DNA from: Vitrella brassicaformis
Lineage: Eukaryota > Sar > Vitrellaceae
Direction of reading: 5' to 3'
DNA: 64,000 nt
Assembly (NCBI GenBank): GCA_001179505.1
Contig: CDMY01000227.1
Location: 1-64,000, forward strand
Position 1 is the first letter of the stretch; each line of letters opens with the position of its first letter. The position numbers were made by a program, and so were the translations under genes. This document shows, one piece after another, positions 44,899 through 56,068 of the stretch. Below the pieces are notes generated by a model. That model was not told where the DNA came from, ran no database searches, and saw nothing but the letters and a program-made list of their open reading frames with translations.

Positions 44899-47211
44899 AT
44901 GCAGCCGTCTTCCGGAGCTCTCAAGCGTGGGTCTGGTGGGGATGACGGAGGGATGAACCAGCCACTGAGCCGTCCTGCCGCCCGCAGTGGCCCTCGTGCC
45001 ACATTCGCAGCTCCAGTCATCGACTCGGGACTTTCCCAGGACTCGTTGGACAGCCGCCATTCCGAGCCGGGCGAATCGCCGACAAACCAGCAGAGACTGC
45101 GCTCACAACTCGGTAAGGAGGCAGCCATTGGGAGAGATCGTCTCCCCTCATTCGATGCCTGCATCTGTTCAGACAAGGCCGCCGAATTGGGGCTGTCGCT
45201 GCTCAGCGAGAAGGAGAGTCTGCAGGCCCGTGTGGTCGAGCTTGAGACAGCCCTGAGAAAGGCTTCGGTCCGCGGCAGCGAGGGCCACAACGTCTCGTTC
45301 TCACCGCAGTGCCTACAGCAACTCCGAAGTGGCTCTTCTCTCTTGTCTTCCGAGGACTCTCATGCCAGTGAGCGCCCCGCATCGGCTCCCTGCCGCTCGT
45401 CTGTGTCCCGCCGGGGTGTCTCTGGCTCTCTCGTCCCGTCATCACCGCAGCAGCTGCCATCGCGCCACTCGCAGCACCGGCAGACCATCAGTGGGCTGCC
45501 ATCTTTGCTCCGCACGGCAGGCGACGCATGCAGCGACGACAGTTCGTCAGACACGTCCCCTGCGATGCGTTCGGTGCGGTCATCGATCCGCATGCGTCGC
45601 CTGCCGACGTGGAAGGAGGCCATGATAGACGAGATGCAGGAGGAGATCCAGGAGCTGCAGGTCACCAAGAACGAAGCCGATGAGCTCAAGCAGAAAGTGG
45701 CCGAGCTGCAGAGACAGAAGTCGGCGCTCGCGAGGGATCTTGAGGCGAGGGAGACGGAGCTGCACGATTCCAGGACCGCGCTTGAGGATGCCCAGCAGAA
45801 TGACAAGAAGAGACAGAAGGAAATGATGGTGCTCAGAGCTTCCCTGCGGGTCAAGCGGGGCAGGACGTCGGAGGAGGAGTCCGTCTTGGAACAGCAGGCG
45901 GCGAATGCTTGTGAAATGGACAGGTCAGTCGGACGATCGATCGACCTTACGGACAGACATCGTACGTAATCCATCGTTCTTCTCTTTGTGTGCAGCTTAC
46001 GTCGCGAGAAGGAGCAGCTAGAAGAGGACAACCAAAGGCTCGCCCACCAGCTCACAGTCATGCAGCAAGCTCGTGGGGCGCATCGGAGGTCATCAACTGT
46101 CGCAAACTCGGCAGACAGCTACAGACCCCTTTGTCTCGCGGCGAAGTATGCCAACCGGTGGCTCCGCAACAGCCAGAGGAGACGGCACGCCGAGGCGTTT
46201 GACGCGTCCACCCAGATGGACGCTGATTGGGGTGAGAGCGCCTCACCTCTCGCATCCACACAGCACGTGTCTCTGTTTGAAGAGCTGATGGTGCCGGGCG
46301 GGCCGTCGGCGGGCCCTGATACAGTCATGACATCGACCTTCCATGCAGCCAAGGTGGAGCAAGACGTGCAGACACTGCTGGACGGAGAGGGCATCACCTC
46401 GATGGAAGAGGCCCTTTCGCTCCTGAGCAGCCAGCTGGAGACCGAGATGGTCGACCGTGCGCAGTCTGAACGGGAAAACGAAGAGCTCTTGGGGCTTTAT
46501 GGCAGGCATCTCGGTCTCACAAGGCAGCAGCTGGAAGCTCTGCAGCAGAGAGTTCGCGACACCCTCCTTCTGCACCGAGACGAGGGGGGCACCGCATCTC
46601 GAGTCTCTGCCAGCCTGGTGGAGTGCAGGGGCCATACCGATGCGATCAAGGAGGCGGAGAATGACAGCTCCACAGCTATCAAGGCCATGCAGAGAGACTA
46701 CGACGTGCTGCGCCGCTGCCTGCGCCGAAGCCACGACGAGCAGGCGAGGCTGAGACGTGACCTGGACCATGCGACGGAGCACAGGCAGCTCCTGGCTGAC
46801 AAAGTGGCGAGAATGGAGAGCCGCATTCGGGAGTACCTGGGGATCATCACCGAGATGGAGAGGAAGGCCGACAGGGCGGAGGAGACGGCTGCTGGCAAGG
46901 GCAGGGAGCTGGCGTCGCTGCAGGAGCGGCATGAAAAACTGACGAGCCTCTCGCAGCACCAGTCGCTGGAGCTCATGTTCACGAGAGACAACCTCACAAA
47001 GGCCCAGGGAATCATAGCCCACCAGGCTAACTTTGTGAGGCGGGGCTTGAGGCACACGCCAGCTGAGGTACAGAACGACATTATTCGTCGGCAGATGATG
47101 CGGCAGCAAGCGAAAGATGGGCTGAAAGGCGACAAACTGAACAGGCAGTGGGATGATCGTGTGGCAGCAGCTGTAGGGAAGAGGAAAGGGCCCGAAGAGG
47201 CCAACGACTGA
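44899..47211 (+). CDS. Two-exon coiled-coil protein, about 746 aa
   Basis: Exons 44,899-45,923 and 45,996-47,211 join in phase. An upstream in-frame ATG at 44,770 would add 43 residues. The N-terminal third is Ser/Pro/Arg-rich and probably disordered. From about 45,600 the protein is mostly coiled coil (MIDEMQEEIQELQVTKNEAD; LRREKEQLEEDNQRLAHQLT; LEALQQRVRDTLLLHRDEGG), with Glu, Gln and Arg heptads nearly to the C-terminus (KRKGPEEAND). No catalytic motif is present. It resembles centrosomal, basal-body or cytoskeletal scaffold proteins in general character only. It has an unusually low intron density for this window. Confidence 0.8.
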
Positions 47212-48676
47212 CAATGCAGTTAGTTGTGGGGTGTATGTCTTGCAGTGAGAGGGCGTGAGGGATTTAAGGCAGGTGGCTTTGGTCCTCTGGTCTCTTTGCT
47301 AATTATCAGTTGATCGACAGGCACACACGCATGGCATGGACGAGTATGTAAAAGGGTCCGACCATCAACCATTCCTTCATGCAGCAGCCAGTGGGCATCC
47401 ACACACTCAGCAAGCACAAATCCGTCACACGGCAGGAGGGGAAAGAGTAGAGACGAGTAGAGACGAGACAGGGCGAGCCGACAAGCGGCCACACACGCAC
47501 GAGAGGGATTGAGGTGGGTATGTATGCCCGTGGGCAGACACGCAGACAGACAAGGGAGCGACTGAGTGACACAAACAAGGCACATACCCACATACACACC
47601 ACCCTTGGTGCGGCCAGCCGCTTCAAAACTGCTCTCATGTCCCGTCAATAGAAAGACCCCTGGGCCCCTCCCCTCCCCTCTAGGTAGATACGAAACCAAT
47701 ACAAACAAAGAGAACAAACCAGCCTACAATCATTGAAGAAACACCCAGGCAGGCCAGCGTAGCGCAGCGTGCAAGCCATCGGCAGAAGCCGAGGCGGACA
47801 GGCGTTCAAAACATCCATCGCACGCAGCCGCCCTCTCGCTGGCAGGTGGCTTGCTAGCTAGCTAGCTGGCTAGACACATGCATGGCTCATCCATCTCCTA
47901 TTATACCCACCACCACCACCATCCATCCATCAAGCGCCAGCTGGAGAGGAAGAGCATTGAAACAAACAATCTACGCGTGTGGTGATCCCTCTCTTTGGTG
48001 GGTGGGTGCGATAACTTGTTCATGGGTGTGGTGCGGTGCGGTGCGTGTGTGCGTGGGCGGGTGGTGGGTGGGGTGGGTGCGTCTGTGGGTCCCAAAAGAA
48101 GCTATCGACAGGCAAGGAAGGCAGTCAGTCAGTCAGTCAGCCCCACTGGCCGCTCCCCTATCGCACCCATTCTATGTGGCCGACGCACTCCTCTCTCGCA
48201 GATACATACGCATTCTTCCTTCCTTGCTCGCATTTTTACACCTCCCTCACGGCTGGCTGGCTGGCTGGCTGGCTGATTGATCGATCTAGCTAGGCAGACG
48301 ACATAGGCAGACAAACAGGCATACACGTATCGACAGAAGAAGATCTGTCCAGTCAGTCAGCAAGTCAGTCAGTCCCAACAGTCAGTCACAACACACACAG
48401 AGTTGTCGATCGTATGGATGGTGTGTGTCGTCAAAACAAACCGATAAGGCTACACGCAGCAACCAGCCACCCGTCCGTCCATCCATCCATCCATCCATCG
48501 CGCGTCCACTCCACCCCATCCCCGACATGGCTAGCTACACTCCGTCCGCCAGGTCGTTACGCAGACACACACACACAGGCCACACCACGCACACACTCCC
48601 CTCCCCCGTGTGTGCGTGTCGGTCCGTCTAGGGATGGATGGGGTGGGATGGGGTCGGTCACGAGTGAGTGAGTCGG
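47212..48676. other. Intergenic, simple repeats only
   Basis: 1.46 kb between the convergent coiled-coil and ADF genes. GTCAGTCAGTCAG, GCTAGCTAGCTAG, CCATCCATCC and GGTGGGTGG runs occupy much of 47,850-48,640. No credible exon or RNA was found. Confidence 0.6.
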
Positions 48677-49254
48677 TCACTTGCGTTTGAGTTCTGTGAC
48701 GACGTTGTCGTAAGCGAGTTCTGAGACGTCGTTGGCCTGGATCTCCTTGGCGAGTCCCTCGAGCTTCTTCTTGAGGATGTCCTTGGACGACGCGTACACC
48801 ATCTTGGGCTTCACCTTGGCCGTGTCCGGCGCCCAGAAGAAAAACACCAACTTGGACTGGGGCCGCCCGTCGTCAGTGTCGTACGGCACGTCTGAACAAA
48901 CCCAACGCCCACAACACACAGACAGACAGCAAACCAAGTCATGACAGCGACGCACACATTTCTCTCTCATAAGCCCACATGCATCTCTGCCCCTGCACTG
49001 CCTGTGTGTGCGTGTGTGTGCCCCGTCCCGCCCCGCCTGGAGTGCGTGCCGTGGTTACCGACGACAGCGTATCGTGGTTCCTCCTCCGGTAGCTCCTTGA
49101 GGAAGTCATCGTAGGTCTTGGACTTGTCGGCCTGCTTCTCGATCTCGATGGTCTTGTTGTCCTTGATGCTGTAGATGATGTACCGGTGGTTGTGCTTGAG
49201 CTTCATGTTGTTGTACGTCGTCACACAGTCGTCCACCGTCTGCACGCCCAACAT
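48677..49254 (-). CDS. ADF: Actin-depolymerising factor (ADF/cofilin), 136 aa
   Basis: Binds actin monomers and filaments and drives filament turnover. Two exons (49,254-49,059 and 48,891-48,677) join in phase after EEEPRYAVV. The protein begins MLGVQTVDDCVTTYNNMKL and continues YIIYSIKDNKTIEIEKQAD and FFFWAPDTAKVKPKMVYASS. KDILKKKLEGLAKEIQAND is the long actin-binding helix with the family's K-rich start. Length and motif order match ADF. It has no long C-terminal extension, as in short alveolate ADFs. Confidence 0.93.
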
Positions 49255-49614
49255 GGCTGGCTGCTGATCAGATCAACACCACACGACTATAACACCGATG
49301 CGGACGCTCGATGGATGGGCACGCTCAGGGCACCTCAGGCAATGGACAAGACGGGGCGGCGGCGCTCAGGCTACGAGAGGACCGGCGCTTTGGCGGCTCG
49401 CAGAGATTTCAAGCGACTGCTCTACTCAGCGGCGAGGCGGTCAACTGCGCTGCAAAAGAGCCGCAACTCTTCACACTCTGCGATTGCGAGCTTGAAAAAC
49501 AGAGAAGCTCGCTCTTCGTCAGATTCGCGTTTTCGCCTCACTTCTTCCCCACAAGACTGGCTGCTGACTGCCAGAGGCGCCCTCGTTGTCTGCTTGTGAT
49601 TTGGTTGCACGACC
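49255..49614. promoter_or_regulatory. Bidirectional promoter region, ADF / RPT5
   Basis: 360 bp between divergent starts. TTGCGAGCTTG lies at 49,484-49,494 and TTCGCGTTTTCGCC at about 49,525-49,540. An open frame crosses it but looks like a shadow. Confidence 0.5.
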
Positions 49615-51137
49615 ATGGAGAGTGTGATGGACGAGGTGATGGGCGAGGAGGATGCCCTGCTCAAAGAGCTCGAGAACTCAAGTGTGGCCGAGGTCGAGCA
49701 GCGCTCCAGGCTCATCGTGAGGACAACCACCGCAGACGCACACACTCGACGAACGTCTTTGCTGCATGTTCGTGTGCGTGCGGCTTTCTGTGTGCAGGAC
49801 AATGAGGTCAAGGTGATGAAGAATGAGCAGGCGCGTCTGACGTCCAAGATCGAGGAGTGCAAGGAGCGCACCAAGGACAACAAGGAGAAGATCAAACTCA
49901 ACAGCCAGCTGCCGCACCTCGTCTCCAACGTGGTGGAGCTCATCGACATGGAGCCGGAGGACGACGAGGGCGACGGATCTACCGTCGATGTCGACGCACA
50001 GAGGAAGGGCAAGTGCATGGTCCTTAAGACCTCCACACGACAGGTCAGCAGAGGAGGCAGGAGGCAGACAAGACCTGGCTGCTGATGGCGCTCGTATGTG
50101 TGGTTCTTCATTCAGACGGTGTTTCTGCCTGTGATTGGTTTGGTGCCCCCTGAAGAGCTCAAGCCCGGCGACCTGGTGGGCGTCAACAAGGACTCATACC
50201 TGGTGCTCGAGAAACTGCCACCTGAGTAAGCAACAAGCATCCGCGACACGCACAAACAACATGGCAACGATGCTCTGTCATCGATGTGCTCTCTCGCCGT
50301 GTGCGTATGGTCAGGTATGATTCGCGCGTCAAGGCGATGGAGGTGGACGAGCGGCCGACAGAGCAGTACACCGACATCGGCGGGCTGGACAAGCAGATCC
50401 AGGAGCTCGTCGAGGCCATCGTCCTGCCCATCACACACAAGGAGCGGTTCGAGAACATCGGCATCAAGCCGCCCAAGGGCGTCCTCATCCACGGCCCCCC
50501 AGGCACCGGCAAGACCCTCCTGGCCCGTGCGTGTGCCGCCCAGACGCAGGCGACGTTCCTCAAGCTGGCGGGTCCACAGCTGGTGCAGATGTTCATCGGC
50601 GACGGTGCCAAGCTTGTGCGAGACGCCTTCCAGCTGGCAAAGGAGAAGTCGCCGACGATCGTCTTCATCGACGAGCTCGACGCCATCGGCATCAAGCGGC
50701 ACAGCGACGAGCTGTCGGGCGGCCGTGAGGTGCAGCGGACCATGCTCGAGCTCCTCAACCAGCTCGACGGCTTCTCGAGTGACGCCTCCATCAAGGTCAT
50801 CGCCGCCACCAACCGACCCGACATCCTCGACCCCGCCCTCCTCCGCAGTGGCCGCCTCGACCGCAAGATCGAGCTGCCGCACCCCAACGAGGAGGCGAGG
50901 GCGCGCATCATGCAGATCCACTCGCGAAAGATGAACGTCAACAAGGAGGACGTCAACTTCCAGGAGCTGGCCAGGTCCACCGACGACTTCAACGGCGCGC
51001 AGCTCAAGGCCGTGTGTGTCGAGGCCGGCATGGCGGCGCTGCGGCGGGGTGCCACCGAGCTTTGCCACGAGGATTACATGGAGGGCATCTCGACCGTGCA
51101 GGCAAAGAAGAAGGCGTCGCTCAACTACTTCGCCTAG
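49615..51137 (+). CDS. RPT5: 26S proteasome AAA-ATPase subunit RPT5 (PSMC3), 426 aa
   Basis: One of six ATPases of the proteasome base, which unfolds substrates and opens the 20S gate. Exons 49,615-49,716, 49,798-50,043, 50,116-50,225 and 50,315-51,137 join in phase. An N-terminal coiled coil and OB fold ([40 protein letters not shown]) precede the AAA domain. Motifs: Walker A GPPGTGKT, Walker [12 protein letters not shown], second region of homology [20 protein letters not shown], and a pore loop in [33 protein letters not shown] is RPT5-typical. The last residues are [10 protein letters not shown]: the penultimate position of the HbYX tail is Phe, not Tyr. Confidence 0.96.
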
Positions 51138-51818
51138 ACGGATGGATGGATGGATGGGGTGGGTTGGTGTGCGGTGTGAGTCGCCTGGCTGCCTGGCTGT
51201 GTGTTTGGGGGCTTCTCTTCTCTCTAGCCCTGGTTTTTCAAGTCAGGCTGTGGCTGTGGCTGTGGCTGTGGTAATGGTGATGGGTGCGTTGATGCGATGC
51301 ATACGTACGTGTGAGGAGGGAAAACGCTGCCTGCCTTTTGCCCATTCGGTGCGGTGCCAGCCATCTGAGACTGTCTGTAATTATCGCGACACTCACTTAC
51401 TTGTACGTGTCATTCAGTCAAGTGTCATGAGGTTTGCTGGCTGCGCCAGCTGCACACATCACGTCTTAATACGCAGATCAGAGGCGCCTTCGCTCTCACT
51501 CGACACTGGCATCGGTCAGTCAGGCTGCTGTTGCTGTTGTGTGCAGTGGTGACGAGCGGCTGAGGGGGAGAGCGAAATGGCCGCTCCGTGGACGGCTGGC
51601 TCCGTGAGTCGGGTCTCGATCGTCAGGGTTTAAACAGTTTCACGAACATTCAGATCGGCTCTCCCGAGCATTCCTTTGCAGAGTTCAAGGGAGTGCGCCA
51701 CGTGCATTGCAAGCGGAGGGCTTTTCGCGTTTTCGATTGGCGAAGCGACATTTGCTCTCTGCCTCGTCTCATTTGCGGGACGGCCATTTGCTGAGGCTGA
51801 TAGAGGCACAGGCACAGC
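51138..51818. other. Intergenic between RPT5 and YG-repeat gene
   Basis: 680 bp with a GGCTGTGGCTGTGGCTGTGG run at about 51,247-51,272. Near 51,727-51,770 is TTTCGCGTTTTCGATTGGCG, similar to a word upstream of RPT5, so this end is probably the promoter of the next gene. No other gene seen. Confidence 0.5.
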
Positions 51819-53074
51819 ATGCCTATGCCCAACGTAGCTACGAGCGGCTGGCCACAGGGTGGCAGCACCACCAGCCACATGCAGGTAAGAGGGGAAAGAC
51901 ACTGCTGTCCAGACTGGACTGCGCAGTTCACACCACAAATGGCATGCATACCAATTACAGCCATGTCTGTCTGTCTTGATGGCTGTACTTGTCGCATATG
52001 GTGCAGGGGTACTGCCAGTACAACTACGGGTACGGCAATAGCTACGGATACGGCAATAGCTACGGGTACGGCAGTGTCGATCACACACCTTTCCATGGCT
52101 GCAGCATGCATTGCATTCCACAAGGTCACTGACGTTCTCGTCTGTGTGTGTGACGACCTCTTCAGGACCTACGAGGATACATGTACCTCGCCATGAGTCG
52201 CGCATCGACCACCGACACATACACCTACACACCCACAGGTGCGCACAAACATGATGCGATACGTACGATGGACTCACAGCTGTGTGTGCGTTCGTATTTG
52301 GATGTGCAGGCAGCTCCACACCGACCGATGCCCCCGCCACCCTCATGGGCATGACGAGGGAGGAACTTCTCGAGAAGTTATCAAAGGCCAAGGTACGCAG
52401 CACACACACACACACACACATCCTTGACCTCTTCTGGGTGTCTGTGTGTGTGTGGTGTGTAACATCAGTCGCTGGCAGACGTCTTCCCTGACACCGAGGA
52501 CGAGAAGCACCTCAAGCAGCCTCAGATCTGGCGCATCTACGCCTTGGTCAGTGACGTGAGCGGCAGCTGCGTGCTGGGCGAGGGCGTGCTGATGGAGGTG
52601 AATTCCAAGGGCAGGGGCGCGCGGAAGGGCACGGTGATGGGCGTGGTGCTGACGGGCCCGAGTGCAGGGGCGGTGGGGTGGTTCCCGACCTCCTATGGCG
52701 CCATGAAGCAGGTCAACCTATTTACCCCCGCCACTGAGAGGGAGAGGCAGGAGGGGACGGAGCTCTTCGCCAACTGGTGGGACGTCAATACCCTGGGCAA
52801 TCCTTACGGTGCGGTGGGCCTGGCCATGTGGGTGGGCCTGTCCCACATGCCCAGGTTCATGCAGCGGCAGTACGAGGGGCTGGCGTCCACTCTGACTGGC
52901 GGGCGGCTGGTGGTGGTGTGTCGGGGGTGCGATATAGTCGAGTGGTTCGTCGTGTCGGCGCCCCTTTTTGAGGGCGTGATAGCCGACAACCGTGCCAGGG
53001 TGCCGGGCTATGACAGGCAGATCAGTGAGGTCACCAAGTGGCACCTCACACACACGCAGTACGAGGAAGAATAA
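51819..53074 (+). CDS. Unknown protein: YGYGNS repeats then a conserved-looking globular domain
   Basis: ATG 51819 (MPMPNVATSGWPQGG) splices to an exon with three YGYGNS repeats. Exons TYTYTPT then GSSTPTDAPATLMGMTREEL and a long last exon (from about 52,470) follow. The last exon reads SLADVFPDTEDEKHLKQPQI, WRIYALVSDVSGSCVLGEGV, GTVMGVVLTGPSAGAVGWFP and LVVVCRGCDIVEWFVVSAPL, ending TQYEEE and stop. The last exon has balanced, folded-protein composition. I do not recognise the family. Phase at the donor of the YG exon is best with a GT at about 52,076. A soluble protein is likely, since no membrane segment is present. Confidence 0.65.
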
Positions 53075-54046
53075 GATAGATAAGAGCAGGGCAGGAGGGC
53101 ACGGATACGGAAGGATGGCTCTCACTCACTGCTTACAGTGGTGCCCCCTTGGCTGCTTGGTTGGTCTGGCGGTGGTCTACACACACGCGTTTGTTAGCCT
53201 TGTCTGTTTGGCTGTTTGGCTGCTCTGTTTGCTGGCCTTGGATCGCTCTTTGTCGGTTTTTGCACCCCTACTAGGGTGCTGTGCTTCGTCCGTCGTGTGT
53301 TTTGTTTTCGCCTGCAGTGGGTTATAGCACCTAGGATGGTGTGGGGCTGGCTAGGTACCCTGCAGGCCACAGAACACAACACACACACCATTTACCATCT
53401 TTAGCCAGCTCAGCCGGGTGTACAAGAACACACGTAATTAATTGAGGGTATGGCGCCGAAAGATAGGCGCCTGTCCCCTCTCCACACGACGTACCAACAG
53501 ACTGATCTTGACTAGAAGACTGGCCGCTTCTTTCTCGTCCGTCGATTGCCGTTTGTTTGTTTTGGTCCTTTTATGTATGGTCTTCTCTGATGTGTTTACA
53601 GCTGGGAGTGCGGGGCGAAAGGAGGCGGCTCGGCTCGTCAATGATAGAAGAGCCCTTTTTCTAATCGTCGGCGGCTGGTGCGTGTGTGTGAGTGGCTGTG
53701 GTGGGTATGGTGGGTATGGCCGTGGCGACAAAAAGACGTGACGATCCATAAGTGTCATGACAGCATCCATGTGGTGGACCTGTGAATGTGTGTGTGTGTG
53801 TGTGTGTGTGTATCGGTCGAATGACTCCTACCACCAGCCAGCCATGCGGGTGATATAGGGGCTGCAATGCATTGAATCAATCAGCACACGACGCTGAGTC
53901 ACCAACGCAGCCAGACAGACAGACAGACACCCACCGCCCATCCACACACACAACACACAGAGAGATAGAGAGAGCGATAGAGAGACGAACAGCCAGAGAT
54001 AAAACCACTCACCCACTATGCCCCATTCACTATGCCCCAAACTGCA
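53075..54046. other. Intergenic, nothing supported
   Basis: Convergent gap between the YG-repeat gene and COA6. A (GT)n run lies at about 53,786-53,812, and CAGACAGACAG and CACACAC stretches lie at 53,905-53,960. No gene was identified. Confidence 0.6.
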
Positions 54047-54346
54047 CTAGCTGGGCAAAGCAACGCGGTACTGCTTCTGCAGCAAGAAGTGCTTCTGCCA
54101 TGAGACCAGACACTTCGCCTCAAAGGCCTCCTTCTCCTTCTTGCACTGCTCAGCATCGCCACCGTGCTGGTCCAAACATGCGAAGTAGACGTCACGGGCC
54201 TCCCAGCACTCCTTCCTCGAGAAGGCCTGCCTCGCGTCAGCGGCCTGAGGCGTCTGTTTGCTTGTGCTCGTGGCCTCATCCGGTGCTGGGCTTGCTGCCG
54301 CCGCATCCGTGCTTGGGCTGGAAGAGCTCCTGCCCCATAAGGGCAT
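54047..54346 (-). CDS. COA6: Cytochrome c oxidase assembly factor 6 (COA6)-like, 99 aa
   Basis: COA6 acts in the mitochondrial intermembrane space and supports copper delivery to COX2. A single exon. After a Ser/Ala/Thr-rich leader comes the twin-Cys fold: CWEARDVYFAC (CX9C), then CKKEKEAFEAKC (CX10C), then VSWQKHFLLQKQY. The uneven CX9C-CX10C spacing and the W-K-H-F ending are those of COA6, not of COX6B. It is one of the few intronless genes here. It is divergent from the reductase gene 220 bp away. Confidence 0.92.
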   Translation of the reverse strand: MPLWGRSSSSPSTDAAAASPAPDEATSTSKQTPQAADARQAFSRKECWEARDVYFACLDQHGGDAEQCKKEKEAFEAKCLVSWQKHFLLQKQYRVALPS

Positions 54347-54566
54347 GCCGAAATGGGCTCCCGAAATGGGCTCGCGGAAAGGGGATCTGAGAGAGATCGA
54401 TCAAATCCACAGATCTTCTCGAGCGCTTCTTCAGGCGCTATTCTACATAATTTTCAGGCCTTCTCGCGCCTCATTCCCGCTCATCTGCGAGCTTAGCTTT
54501 GGCGAGCTATTTCAAGAGGAAGAGGAGGAAAGCGTTCTCCACACAGACAGACAAGGGAGGCGAAGG
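54347..54566. promoter_or_regulatory. Bidirectional promoter region, COA6 / reductase
   Basis: 220 bp between starts. CTGCGAGCTTAG at about 54,485-54,496 is followed directly by TTGGCGAGCTAT at about 54,499-54,510. It also has a direct repeat GAAATGGGCTC at 54,350-54,373. Confidence 0.55.
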
Positions 54567-56068
54567 ATGGGAGAGCGCGTGCCTATCGACGGCAAGACCG
54601 TGTGTGTGACGGGCGCCAATGGATTCGTCGCCTCGGAACTCACAAGGCAGCTCCTCGAAAAGGGTCAGGCACGGAATACAATACGCAAAGCGCTGCATTC
54701 GCTCATCTATGTGTGTGCGTGCAGGTTGCACAGTGCGTGGGACAGTTCGCGGCGTGGACGACAAGGAGAAGATGGCGCACCTGATTCAGCTGCAGGAGAA
54801 GTTCCCGGGCAAGCTGCACCTCTTCGAGGGAGATGCACTCATCGCAGGCAAGCACAGCACAGCACAGTACGAGAGCCCGCCAGTGCAGTGCCTTTCCACG
54901 GGCCTGTGTGACTGATCCCTCGGTCCTACCAGGCACTTTCGACAAGGCCTTCGAGGGGTGCGAGGTCATCTTCCACGTGGCGTCGGTCATCAAGCCGCGG
55001 CCCGGGCAGCCTGACTTCATCGAGACGGTCTGCAAGGTGGCCGACGACACGTTTGCGAGCGTCGAGAAGCACAAGCAGACCATCAAGCGGATCATCGTGA
55101 CCTGCTCGTTCGCCTCCATCTCTGGGTTCGCGCCTGGCGAGAAGCCGGGCGGGGGGAGGAAGCTCTTCAATGAGGAGGACCGCAACAGCACATCCACACC
55201 TGACAACGCCGCTTTCATGTACGCCAGGGTAGGTGAGCTGACCACTGCACGCACGCGCACGACAGACAGACACGGACACAGACTATCCACGCGCATCGCA
55301 TTCAATGCACCCATGTGTGTGTGTCAGATGTTGGCGGAGGACAAGTCGTGGGACTATGCCAAGAAGCTCGGTGTGGAGATGGTCAGCCTTCATCTGACCA
55401 ACGTGTGGGGCCCGCCGCTGTCGCCGCTGGCCGGCGGGCTGTCGGTCAAGTTCATCAAGATGCTCATGGACCGCAGCGGCCGCGGCATGCCCTATGCCGT
55501 CATCCATGGCGACGTCAGGACCGTCGGTGAGGCGCACATCGCCGCTGCGGAGGTCAAGAAGGCGGCCGGCCAGCGATATATCATTAGCGACACTGACATC
55601 GGTGAGTGAGCAGAGGGAGGCGTCTGGTTGTGGTGTGTTGGGATGTGTTGTGTTATGTGTGGTTGGTTGGTGCAGTGCCGCCCAAGGTGGTGGTTGACAT
55701 AGTGCAGAAGGCCTTCCCCGAGTACGAGATCACACCCCCGCCGTGCGACATGGTCGAGACCGAGCCATTCCTCGACAACAGCAAGTAGACATCCCATCCC
55801 ATCCCGCCATGCTGTTCTCTCAGTCTATGTGTGCACCTTTGTGTGATGTGATTGATGTCTGTGTGTCTCCTGCAGGTTTCAGAGGGACCTTGGCGTGAAG
55901 CCCTACCCGCTGGAGAAGACCATCGTCGACATGGCCAAGCGGGTGGTGGAGCTCGGTGTGGTCGACCCCATCAAGAAGGGCGAGCCGCCCAACCCACCCG
56001 CACCAATGCCCTACCCCGGCAGACCTGCCAAGACCGCTCGAGACCTCCTGTGGCTGCCCGATGTGTGA
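54567..56068 (+). CDS. Dihydroflavonol-reductase-like SDR (extended NAD(P)-binding)
   Basis: Exons join in phase to an extended SDR. The Rossmann motif is VTGANGFVASELTRQLLEKG. Then TVRGTVRGVDDKEK, the FEGDALIAGTFDKAFEGCEV region, IFHVASVIKPRPGQPDF, the catalytic Ser region RIIVTCSFASISG, and substrate-pocket strands SLHLTNVWGPPLSPL and HGDVRTVGEAHIAAAEVKKA. The family YxxxK site reads YARMLAEDK: Tyr is present but the Lys four residues on is Leu, as if two residues were lost at the exon join (55,228/55,328). The second intron appears to use a GC donor at 54,848. The C-terminus is Pro-rich (PPNPPAPMPYPGRPAK). Substrate unknown; activity uncertain. Confidence 0.85.

Noticed and set aside
47757-47825. 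Possible tRNA-like stretch with a GTTCAAAA word
   Set aside because: No acceptor-stem pairing, no proper A box and the B box does not match GGTTCGAATCC.
49615-49640. Shared start MESVM between RPT5 and the coiled-coil gene at 59,202
   Set aside because: Only about 17 bases match and the proteins differ at once afterwards; treated as chance.
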